Source of the DNA: Hetaerina americana
Lineage: Eukaryota; Arthropoda; Insecta; Odonata; Calopterygidae
Length of the DNA stretch: 64,000 nucleotides
Reading direction: 5' to 3'
Assembly (NCBI GenBank): GCA_022747635.1
Contig: JAKTNV010000001.1
Coordinates: 27,941,990 to 28,005,989 of the forward strand
A program made the position numbers and the translations under genes. Position 1 is the first letter of the stretch; each line of letters opens with the position of its first letter. Of this stretch, positions 20,806 to 30,807 are shown one piece after another. The notes under the pieces are model-generated. The model was not told where the DNA came from and made no database searches. It saw nothing but the letters and a program-made list of their open reading frames with translations.

Positions 20806-23800
20806 AAATCTATTAAACTAGTGCATACTATTGTTTTTAACTTTATACAGTTCTTAGAGAAATCTTGCCAAACGATCATCATATAGAGGTAATTGGGGAG
20901 CATTACATTTGAACATAAAACTTAATTGACCTCCTATTTAGTCAGTGGATATTGATTGGTGGATGCGCGATTTTACTGCAGGATTATTCCTCAGAACATT
21001 AAGACCGGGTAGTAATGTACGTCTAACAAAGATAATTCGCACGTGATTCAATTTTATCATCAGGGATTCGAGACATTAATGACATCTCGTCAAAGGAGTC
21101 CGCCAGAGATTATTGCGACGGAGGCTCTTTCGCCTCCTGGCGTTGACCCTATTTAGCTCAGAAGTGCTTTCGTAAGGAGAGCTAATACGAGAAAGGGAGA
21201 ATCTAATTGGATTACGGGATTATAGACAGCGGCCAGGGTGATTATTGCTGGATACTTGGATCATTGCTGGGTGGAAAGATTCAAACGTGCAAAATGGCAT
21301 TCCCCTTATGGCCTTTACATTAGTATGTCCCGTTTGACGCAATGCGCTTCCATTCGAAGGAATGGAAGATGTTGAAACTGTTTGATTCCGTTACATTAGA
21401 GACAGATTATTAGCCAAGAATAGATTACTTACTTTACTGGAAAGGCGGAGTCTAATTAAAAAACCAACTGCCCAGATATCATTCACGGTGGTGAGAAATG
21501 TTTGGATTGGAAAACCAACCATTTTCAATTTTAGGGTGACATAACTGGTATTATGATTTTAAACATGTCTTGAAACTTCATGTTGACCTCAACATCAGAA
21601 TTGCTCATTCAATTCAGTTAAAAATTGCTATAGTTCGGTGGACGTAATTCTGTTTTATGTAATTGGTACATATGGCATTTACGATTATGTGGACAGTATC
21701 ATAAAGAAAAATCTGAGGGTCTACGCAAGCATTTTTATGGAGAGATACCAACAACCATATCAATCAATTTGTTTATGATTCACTTAAAACCTTCAGCTTT
21801 CATCTAAAATTAACGGTATGTGACGAAAATAAAAAAAAAATATTTTCTTAAAATAGTTGGTAATATATTTTCCTTAATTGCGAAATTCCGTTCAATTGCG
21901 CTTGTAAATTAATCAAATTTAAGCAAGAGTAATGCTAACATTAAGAGTAATATCACTGCACTCTTTCAGCTTTCACCATTTTTTGTTTTTCTTAATAGGA
22001 AGATATGAAGTATAAATTTCAAATATCATACTTCCTTCATCTTTAACAATTCAAATTAGATGATAGTTTGATACTATAGATATTTCCTGTTGTCATTTGA
22101 GGATGAAAGTCATTCTTCAATTTACACAATGTCACCTTCAATGCAGCTATTTATAATTGATCGTGATGATTATTATTTATTTAAAGAATGCGAATTCCAG
22201 CCAACCTGCTCATCTTCGTTAATTCTGTACTAAATTAAAGCTCAGTTTTTCTCTACTTATTTATATTTTACGGTGAATAATGCAGTATGGCATCGTCAAT
22301 TTACTATCTCTGATGCATTATATATAAATTCTGCTAAACAGTTAACCTGTCTACACTAATTGCAACATCAACCGTAACTTTGCCCATTAAAAAACTTAAT
22401 TTCATTGCCTCCAGTACCTTGTTCCCAAATTCAGCCTAAGAACCTTAATTTGACTGTCGCCTAAGCACCTTGTTTCAAAGTTTGCAGCATTCTTTGGTGT
22501 TAAATAATTCTCATTTAACTTTCCCACAAAAGTTTTTCCCAACTTTTTATTACAAAAAGGGACGATATTTAAAGTCCAAGAAAAATCATAATTGCACTCA
22601 AGGTTGAATCGCCAAAGCTTAATAATAAATTAGGTCAATTTACGCACTTCCCTGAATTCAGAGGATATCCCTCGGATCCGAAAAACGTAGCAAGTGGAAC
22701 CGGATTATCTCCGCCAAGTTAAATCTTTCCGACGCTGCTACTTCGGTGTAGAGTACACTCTTTCTCACCGCTCAAGTATCCCTGGCAACTTCTTTCCCCT
22801 CATCGCCCCTGGAATTTCATACACCGCCGAGGAAGACGGGAGAGGAAGGAATTCCTCTGGGTTCCTAGGATTTTCAGCCATTCGCGCATCCTTGCTAAGC
22901 AAGAGACGCATACGAGGGCCCAGTTTGCGTGCCGACTCGACCATTTAGTCAAAAATCTCACCCGTCACACCGCGATTCTCCCTTCCCTTCTTTTTACATT
23001 CCCCGCCCCTCGCGTGACTGCCACCTGTTACGTCACAGGGGCGTGACTTCGCGGGGGCGCTGCCTGCATTACCCACACGTCCGCTCTCCAAACCCACCTT
23101 CCCTCTCTCCCTTTTTCGGCCACCGCCAACGCTTTTCTGTTCGCACTTCACGGAGGGACGTTTCTCTCTCTTTTTCCCTTCTCTCCTCACGACTCTCTTC
23201 TTCTCCTCTCTTTACTTCCACTCCCATCTCATTATAATTTCCGCTTCACATCCCACTCTGAAAAGCTCCTCCGGCGCTTTTCTCATTGCTTCCTTTCATT
23301 TATAATCCCCCCACTTCTTCTTTCCAATCTCTCCTCTCTTTTCAAATCAACTCCCTTCGTCCTATCTTATCCAGGCTCCCAGTCCGTTCATAAAACCCGT
23401 TTACTCTTTATTCGGTAACTTCTCCTCCCTCTCTTGACCGTCCAATTTCCCGGCTTTGCTTGGACCTGGCGCACGGCGAAAGTAAAAAAAAGGAGCAAGA
23501 ATGCCATGTGGATTTATGGGAATTTTATCGAACGTTGGTGATGCGCGTTTGACGAAAATATTTTCTCAGCCGTAGGAAACGGCATTAAAATTTTACCGGT
23601 GAAAATATCGCGTAGGTGTAATGCGTGATTTGGGGATTGTGGTGGTATATGGCGGTACTGTAATGGCTAATGTTTCATGTTTCCAATTTCTTTTTAGCGT
23701 TTCACTGAAGTTACATGTGTCATTCCTATTATCTATGAATATGTACCGTTCATTTAGGTATTTTAAACCATCTTGCATAGCCAATATTTTATCGTCTTAG

Positions 23801-26451
23801 TTCTTCTGGGGCTGTTGTCACTCCGGTTAGCAGCAAAACGTTTTTTAATTCTTTTTTCTTTTCTTAGTAGCATACTGAGACATAAACAGTATATATACTA
23901 ACGCTAGACATTGATAATGGCACACCCTTTGGAAAACTTGGCTAGTGTATTAAGTTTAATGTGAAAATTGATTTGTTTTGTATTCCTATCGTCATTGAAA
24001 TGATCACGCTGATCCGTAGGTATTCGCCATTGTGTCGGATTTGTGAAGATATTAATTTTTGGTTTTGTGTAAAATCTGGATACCACAACCATTGTGCCAG
24101 CACCATTACGACACATGCATGTACTTGTAAAAACTACTTTTATTTGATTGCCTAATTGGTACTTATTGGCACTTCACGTTAGAGTAATTAGGCTTATAGC
24201 TTAATTAAACGAATACGGAAAATGTTGAAAGTTTGAAAAACTCAACATGTATCATTGCCTCTCTATTTCAGTTTAATGTAGCAGGTTACCCTAATCACGG
24301 AACAAAAACGATTAATATCCAATTATCCTTAGAGGTAGCTTCACTGCAAACAGGTCTCGGGCCCAAATTAAGTCATTTCCGTCTTCCCTCTGGTTTCCTT
24401 CTGGCCTTCCAATCATTGTCTTATCTATTTATTTGCCTCCGCCCGGTCCGTATTCTCATTCATATGTATATCCTACTTACCCTTGCGACCCTCTTCTTCC
24501 TACTCATCCTTCTCGAATCCATTGACAAATCGCCTTTACTCCTCCTTTCTGCTCTACTTTATTCTGTCTTCTCTTCCCTTCATCTCCTATTCTTACCCGT
24601 CTCCTCCTCCTCGCCCAAATACCCTCCCTCGCACTGGCTTTCGAGGCCTTATAGTTGCTCCCTTGAGGGATGGGGCAGTTGGGGTGAGGCGGCAGGAGCG
24701 AAGAACGGCAGTGAGGGATGGAGAGAGGAGGTGCCGGAGTGGCCGAATCTATTGTTCGCCTCTTTTTCACGCAATTCTGTCGTTAGTCTTCAGCTCTACC
24801 CATCTGGTTTCTCTGGTTTGCCGACCCCTTTTCCGTCTCTGGCTCGCCGTCCCTTAAACGCGCATGCAATGCCGGAGTCACTGCGGGCGAAGGCAGATGA
24901 AGCGGTCCACCGCCGGCAATTTATCTGCTATTGATTATGAATAGATGAAGTCCTCAGCATTCGCCCTTAGTGCAAGGGGAAACTCCACGGAAGTCAAAAT
25001 TGCCGGAGTTCAGCGAACTGCTTTCATACGTGTCTAATTTGAGTAGTTTCAAGAGGCGTCCCCGCATTTTGCGTTCCTTCGTAATGGAAAATTTCAATGA
25101 GGTAAATACGAGTATGATATTTTAATCGTGGATTAATTTCATAACTTATCATTAGAGTAAAATAGAGTAAGAGGTTGAGAGAATAATTAATTGTGTCACT
25201 AAGCATTAAAGGAAAATACATAGATAGTACAGTCTGCATGCCTGCGGGCACTCAATGTCTAATTTTCTTTCTTTTCAGTTGGTTTTGCACCGTGCAAACA
25301 TTTTATGTTGCTGTAGAATATCACTACGTACAAGTAGGCTTGCTAAGTTTAAAAGCAGATAAACATGTATAAAATAGGGTCCCTTAAGCTACATTTAATA
25401 ACCTATTTCATATATTAATAATTTATAGACGTTATAACTGTCTAACTGCGATAAAATCTCAGGTGAAAAGCGCAATATTTAAAAAGTTGTGACACTTGAG
25501 AAATATTTTGCATTTCAAGGAACGTGCTCTTTCGACCATCACTGTATCATTTTCGGTAATAGCAGGTGCAATGTCGGGATCCAACATTAATATGATGAGT
25601 TTCCTTCCGTGTTCCTTCCGATTTTACCTTCTATTAACGTCTTGCAGTGATTCCAATGACCACGCCCCACAACCTAGTCTACAAGCACGCGATGGCCCAA
25701 TCGTCATGCCGGAAATCAATCGAGCATAATCTTTCCCGCCCATACAAACGCGTATATTACATTAAGGAAGTCTTCTAATTTGATCGCTCGTATAATGATC
25801 AAAGCTTCCCAGATTCAAATACTGGGAATCTCTTTGAATACTTCAAGCTGTTTGTTTCATTGGACACCAAAACACTAAGGGAAACCGTTTGCTCCACATG
25901 GAGGCATAGTGACTGAACTATACTAATGTGTGAACTTTATGTTCCACTAGGCTTCGTAAAGTGTACCTATTCTTTAACCCTATTAATCAATCAAACCATA
26001 AGAGTTTTACTGGTTGAAAGACGCCTATCTCATTATAAGGCTGTATACTTCACCTCTTTTGAAGTATATATCCGCACCATGTGGACCTTGGTAATTTTTT
26101 GGAAAATGGTTTGGAATAATTAACTTTAAAATCTCTTGGACGCCATGTCATTACGTTTGTTCCAAACAAATGCTGTCCTTACGAGCGCTAAGGGTCGTTA
26201 GCGGTTTTTAAATATCCTGCGTCAAAGCGTTTTGTTAAAGCCATAGCTTTTCGCCAGGGAGATTATTACAAAAATTATATCGAAATGGTTAAAAAAATAT
26301 TTAGTGCAATCTGTACATATTTTCCAAAATGTACATTTTTAGAAAACGAAAAAAGCTGATCATCCAATAATATTTGAATCCCTAATGACGACTTATTATA
26401 CTAAATTGAGGTAAACAAATTTGAATGCAATCATCTAGGAGACATAACAGA
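20806..26451. other. Long unannotated stretch with two polypyrimidine islands
   Basis: No gene or transposon recognised. 22700-23470 is GC-richer, and from 22940 strongly CT-rich. 24360-24880 is a second CT-rich island giving a 233-codon plus-strand frame of Leu/Ser/Pro/Phe-rich, domainless translation. 21050-21260 is more complex and holds the homeodomain-type motifs listed separately. The rest is AT-rich. Confidence 0.5.
21204..21222. promoter_or_regulatory. Homeodomain-type motif cluster (P3 site plus GGATTA)
   Basis: TAATTGGATTA at 21204-21214 fits the TAAT-N3-ATTA palindrome bound by paired-class homeodomain dimers. It contains GGATTA, the core preferred by K50 homeodomains such as Otx and Bicoid; a second GGATTA lies at 21217-21222. 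Binding is inferred only from motif shape. Such words are common by chance in AT-rich DNA, and no nearby gene is seen. Confidence 0.25.
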
Positions 26452-27354
26452 GTGCGTTCCATTTTCATGCTTTCATTTTTTTAAGTAATTTATTGAGCAG
26501 ATTTGCAAAAACACTTAAAATTCTTCAAATTACTGTCCTTGGGCCTCTTCACTTTTTTCCAGCGACTCTATCATGACCGGCACGCGCCCTGGAAAGCATC
26601 CTCGGGGACCTCTTGCAAGGTCTTTGTCACGGCTGATAGGATCTCTTCTATGGACGAAAATCGGGTTCCTTTCAGGGCTCCCTTGATCCGGGGCAACAAA
26701 AAGAAATCTGCTGGGGCGACATCAGGACTATTGGGGTGTGGGGTAGCGTTGGTTCCTGGTGTTTGGCCAGGAACTCGCGGACTTGTAGCGCGTTGTGGCA
26801 AGGTGTGTTGTCATGATGGAGTTGCCAGGGAGCGGAGATACCGTTTCTCATACTGATGACCCTTTTTTTGGAGCCTTTCCAGCACATGCACGCAGAGGGC
26901 AGCGTTAACTGTTTGTCCTTGAGGAACAAAATCCTTATGGACCGCTCCTTTACTGTCGAAAAAGACAATGAGCAATGCCATCACCTTTGAGTTGCTCATT
27001 CTTGCCTTTTTGGGCTTAGGGGAATTATCGGTGTGCCACTCAGAGCTTTGGAATTTTGTTTCCGGGTCGTATTAAAAAACCCAGGTTTCATCACCAGTGA
27101 TGACGTTGTCCGGTTCATTCAGGTTCATATTCAAAACGTTGCAAAACTTCACTTGAAATTTCCGCTCGGATGGCCTTCCGTGACACGGTCGGTACGCAGA
27201 TGTTTATAGCAACTGACGCCCTGCAACTGGAGAGCAGTGATGCCGGTTTAGCGGAAAATCTTAGCGTTTCCTCCACCTACTCCAAGGAGTTCAATTACAC
27301 TCCAACCAATAGGAGCGGCGCGGGCAATTTAATTGCATTACTTTTGGAACGCAC
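26452..27354 (-). mobile_element. Mariner relic with decayed terminal repeats
   Basis: The left end 26452-26474 begins GTGCGTTCCATTTTCATGCT; the right end on the minus strand begins at 27354 with GTGCGTTCCAAAAGTAATGC. The shared GTGCGTTCC and ATGC words mark the inverted repeats, although the flanking TA dinucleotides are no longer clear. A minus-strand transposase remnant lies inside, with about 160 bp of UTR at the right end. Confidence 0.75.
26515..27190 (-). pseudogene. Mariner transposase, catalytic domain kept, DNA-binding part lost
   Basis: About ten N-terminal residues (ERKFQVKFC) join, by deletion of both helix-turn-helix regions, to EPDNVITGDETWVF with the first catalytic Asp. A stop, then YDPETKFQSSEWHTDNSPKP and MALLIVFFDSKGAVHKDFVP follow. 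After frameshifts come WQLHHDNTPCHNALQVREFL (second Asp), then SPDVAPADFFLLPRIKGALK (third Asp) and EVPEDAFQGA. The ending FEEF with a stop at 26515-26517 needs one more shift. This is the mirror image of the 12.3 kb and 30.1 kb copies: the catalytic triad survives but the DNA-binding domains do not. Confidence 0.82.
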
Positions 27355-27474
27355 CATGTTTATACCACGAAAATTGCATCCCGCGCCTTTTCAATCTCCT
27401 TTTAGTTATACATAATAATCATGACTACAAATTCATAAACTCTGATATCAATTTCAATGCCAGTTTCTATTTTT

Positions 27475-28425
27475 TATTATGTAATCTACCGGTAAAGTCA
27501 GGCTTTGGATGGATACAACTACCAGATAAATACTTTGTTTCTCCTAAAAACACACAACCCATCATCCTACTCCACAATAAGTCCGCCTCCATCACTGAGT
27601 ACTCCTTCCTCCCTTCATCCCGTCCAACATCACTATCCTATTCCTGCCCTTTCCTCGTTTCCCCAACATTCTCCCCTCTATTACAATCTTCAACTTCCAA
27701 CTACAGATCAATATGCTTTTCATCCATTTTTCCTGCCTCCATTTGATTCCTCTCAACAATCTCCTCTCCTCTCCCACCCTACCTAGCACTTCCTCATGTG
27801 TTTTCCTTTCTGTCCACTTCACCTTCTCCATCCTTCTCCACACCCTAATTTCAAAAGCTTCAAGTCTTCATCTATAATCCTGCATCAGTGACCATTTTGC
27901 CGCGCCCTACATACCAATGGTGCACATAAAAGTTTTGACGATCCTTTCCTTAATAGCCTTACTCAAGGTGCCAGTTTTCCATTCCCTCCTCCTACTGAAA
28001 GCCTCTTTGCCCTAATCTCTATCCTTTTGTTGATGATCCTGAGAACAACTTTAACTGCGTGGGAAATCAAACTTATTGTTTTGTAGTCATTACATGATAT
28101 AACCTTTACCTTTTTCGGTATACGAGCCAACACTGTTCTCACAAAGTCTTCCGGCCATATTCCTCCCTCATAAATGCTACGAATCAGTGCATATAGACTC
28201 TTCCTCCGACATTTTTCTAACTCTTTTATTAGGTCTGCAGGAACGTTGTCCATCCCCATGGCCTTATTTGATTTCATCACCCTTAATGTCCTGCTTTCTA
28301 TTCTTCGTCGAGTGTGCCTCGACCTAAACTGTCTTCATCTACGTCATTCTCTCTTTATATATCTAAGCTTGTTGCCTTAAGTTCTTTACCATTCAGTTCT
28401 TCAGTATCTATTATATAATTGTTTT
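27475..28425 (-). mobile_element. LINE family L, copy A (RT core deleted)
   Basis: Minus-strand coding pieces, in order: EELNGKELKATSLDI, RRIESRTLRVMKSNKAMGMD, NVPADLIKELEKCRRKSLYA, IWPEDFVRTVLARIPKKVKV, then after loss of the palm KEAFSRRREWKTGTLSKAIK, RRMEKVKWTERKTHEEVLGR and IEGRMLGKRGKGRNRIVMLD. The 3' UTR aligns with copy B (shared GGTTGTGTGTTTTTAGGAG and GGTAGTTGTATCCATCCAAA words) and ends near 27475 in AATAAAAAATAG. The deletion joins just after NKRIEIR to KEAF and removes the FADD palm. Clade uncertain: C-terminal features resemble RTE-like elements often mis-annotated as craniofacial development protein 2-like. Confidence 0.8.
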
Positions 28426-28729
28426 TAAATACCACCGGTGTTAACAGACAGTAATTGAGATGGCGTCTGCAAATTGTAAAAAAGTTAGCAGCATAACTCT
28501 ATGGTTACCATTTGACAATTTTATGCTCATGGGAGAGGTGATATACTCGTACCTCACGATATGTTTCGAAGTTAGAACTTTAAATCTGCAAGTATATTCT
28601 AAAATGGTGTCCGAACAAAATTAGATTACTATTGCCATGGGAACTAATTAATTTTCATTTTTTTCATTGTTTCAACTTGCTCCCTGTACTTCGTTGAGTC
28701 CTTTTGAATATAATTCTGCACGTTAACAC
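28426..28729. other. Unannotated sequence between two transposons
   Basis: AT-rich, with no feature recognised between the LINE at 27475-28425 and the mariner at 28730. Confidence 0.5.
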
Positions 28730-28802
28730 TATAGGGTTCGTCCGGAAAATAAGTGTACTGAGCTCAGGAAAAACAATTTATTACACTTTTACATATCTTA
28801 AG

Positions 28803-29085
28803 CTAATATTCCTCAAAATAGGACCCTTGTGAGTCGATACACTTGTTCCAGCGGCGTTCCCATTCCTGGAACGCTCCCGCGAAGGCATCATCGGGAACCT
28901 CTCCAAGACTCGTCGTCGACCTCTTCTCTGCCCTCCACGAACATCTTGTGCCACCGAAAGATCATGTTTCTGGACATGGCTGACTCCCCGTAAGCCTGGT
29001 TAATCATACCGACAGTTTCGGTAGACGATTTCCCAAGCTTTACCGCAAATTTGATGGAATAACGCTGCTCCAAAAACTTCGGCAT
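28803..29085 (-). pseudogene. Fused mariner transposase N- and C-termini
   Basis: It starts MPKFLEQRYSIKFAVKLGKS like copy 1 (one residue differs in the first helix-turn-helix: STETVG for STEIVG) and runs to EGREEVDDE. The deletion joins two GACGACG repeats, placed in copy 1 at 12499-12505 and 12878-12884 and seen once here at 28911-28917. After the junction the C-terminus VPDDAFAGAFQEWERRWNKC and GSYFEEY with stop at 28803-28805 appears in another frame. The frame from the ATG ends SWRGSR, so any product would be the first helix-turn-helix only. Confidence 0.85.
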
Positions 29086-29222
29086 CGCGTTCCGTGACGT
29101 GGGTCGAGCGTGGAGGTTCGCGTTAACAGAGCTCCTCACTACACCACAGCTCAGAGCCGACTGCCTCTTTCAGCGTCGCTTGCCAACATACCCCCCTCCA
29201 ATCGCAGCCCGTCAGAGCGGTG

Positions 29223-29250
29223 CTGGGCGCGCCTGGAGCGGCGCGCCCAG
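29223..29250. repeat. Perfect GC-rich hairpin in mariner 5' UTR
   Basis: CTGGGCGCGCC (29223-29233) and GGCGCGCCCAG (29240-29250) are perfect 11-bp complements around a 6-nt loop. It is much more GC-rich than its surroundings and sits between the right terminal repeat and the transposase start of the family Z mariner. Copy 1 is truncated before this point, so conservation cannot be judged here. Confidence 0.85.
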
Positions 29251-29290
29251 CCCAGGAGTCAGTACACTTATTTTCCGGAGGAACCCTGTA

Positions 29291-30050
29291 TATCGTACAT
29301 GTCACATGATCGCGGATTTTCAAGTCTTCAATATCTTGCCTCATGCGTTCAAAATATCAGAATTGGCGATAGAAAAGGGATATTGGAAGTGGAAGAGAGT
29401 TTTTGAGAAACATTTCAGGTACAATTAAGTCTCCAAAATGTATCCCTACTTTCGTCATGTCCGCAACAGTTTCAAGGGAAGAAGAAAATTCTATCTCATA
29501 GATGATATTTTCCATATTGATATTTCCATATGATATTTTCCATAATACTGCTTTTGACGAGATTACATCAGCTCAATAGCCGCCTCACTGGGACTAAGAC
29601 TCCATTCTAGACCCTGGTACCTAAATATGCTGGTTGTACTACCTTTCGTGTATTACACCTAACCTTTAATTCTTGGCATTGGCGACTCTCCCAGCAGTAA
29701 TCACCATTTCTCCCGTTAACGTAGCTAGTTCTAGAGGTCATCAGAATACGCTAACCCTACCTTGACTTTAAGGTTTGTTTCATATCTCAAATAAACAATA
29801 ATATATATAAGAAAGAAGTCCATTACGAGGGTGAAAATTATTAATTTATGTAATGGTGGCTTGAATTGTTACGCAAAATGACTATCAGAGTTTTAAATCC
29901 TGCGTAAAAACAGTTTTATGATACCATTGAAGAATAAAATAGACCGAATGGAAAGTTATCATAATAGAAAGTGTCCAAGGGCATAAACTGGTATGAGTCT
30001 ATTTATTTAAACAGTTTCAACGCACGAGAAAGTTCCAAATCAATTTGAAA
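29291..30050. other. Unannotated AT-rich sequence
   Basis: No gene recognised. 29495-29545 contains repeated GATATTTTCCATA words but no clear array. Confidence 0.5.
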
Positions 30051-30807
30051 TACGAGGGTCATCCGGAAAGTAGTACCCGTTCGTGAAATAAAGACACAAA
30101 AGTAAATATTAACAAACATAAAAAATTTTATTTGAAAGAGGATACTTTAAACTACTTCTCAACATAATCTCCAAGCAAATTAAGGCATTTGTCATAACGT
30201 GTGACAAGTTTCTGTATTCCTGCTGCATAGTCCTTCGCCGCCAGCTCATTGAGATACGCGAGGGACCCATCTTGCACAAATTTTTGCATAATGCAGATGG
30301 TGTTTAACAATTTCATGAACAATTGTTCGAGAAACATTGGGAAAATGCTCACAGATGTCATCAATTGTGACGCGCCGATCGTTCCTCACGAATTCGTCAA
30401 CTGAGATCACCAGTTGGTCTGTAATGACAGACGGTCTCTCCGAACGCTCATCGTCGTGTGTGTTCCCCCTCCCCATGTTGAAGTTGCGACACCACCGCCG
30501 AACAGACGACTCGTCCATTACATTGTCTCCATACACCTCCTTTAATTGGCGATGAATATCACATGGGCGAACGTTTCTTGCATTGAGGAATTTAATCACT
30601 GCCCTCACTTCACAACTGGCGGCGTTCTCAATTTTTTTAAACATTGTAAACAATCACAGAAACAACACAGGCAATGCTAGCGTCACGCAACTTGGCTCAG
30701 AGAAGGCAGACAAGCCACTGAAGCTATCTGACCTCGTCCAGCGGCTACTCGCGTCGTCAGCACTTCATGCGGCACGAACGGGTACTACTTTCCGGATGAC
30801 CCTCGTA
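30051..30807 (-). mobile_element. Compact mariner derivative with perfect 33-bp terminal repeats
   Basis: The inverted repeats at 30053-30085 (starting CGAGGGTCATCCGGAAAGTA) and 30773-30805 are perfect over 33 bp, and TA flanks both ends (30051-30052, 30806-30807). The body is 753 bp, shorter than the roughly 1.3 kb usual for mariners, because the transposase core is deleted. Intact ends and clean TA borders suggest a young non-autonomous copy that an active relative could mobilise. The decayed ends at 1400-1421 and 20660-20686 resemble this repeat. Confidence 0.92.
30152..30644 (-). pseudogene. Mariner transposase with DNA-binding half intact, core deleted
   Basis: From MFKKIENAASCEVRAVIKFL the frame is open through ARNVRPCDIHRQLKEVYGDN and VRRWCRNFNMGRGN (first helix-turn-helix), RPSVITDQLV, and VTIDDICEHFPNVSRTIVHE (second) to HYAKICARWVPR. 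There a deletion fuses it out of frame to AYLNELAAKDYAAGIQKLV and RYDKCLNLLGDYVEK with stop at 30152-30154. All three catalytic Asp are missing. The product from the ATG would be about 132 residues: two intact helix-turn-helix modules and a short tail. Such a protein might bind the family's ends and act as a repressor, but that is inference. An AATAAA signal (complement of 30127-30132) follows. Confidence 0.85.

Larger units (their letters stand above)
28730..29290 (-). mobile_element. Internally deleted mariner, family Z, copy 2
   Basis: A complete non-autonomous copy: left terminal repeat 28732-28763 (AGGGTTCGTCCGGAAAATAA), right terminal repeat about 29257-29288, flanked by TA at 28730-28731 and 29289-29290. 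Inside are a short 3' UTR, a fused transposase remnant and a GC-rich 5' UTR with a perfect hairpin at 29223-29250. Relative to copy 1 (12218-13065) it lacks about 379 bp of coding sequence but keeps both ends. Confidence 0.9.

Noticed and set aside
24233..24934. 233-codon plus-strand open frame
   Set aside because: It lies in a CT-rich island; the translation is Leu/Ser/Pro/Phe-rich with no domain, and overlapping frames on both strands are equally open.
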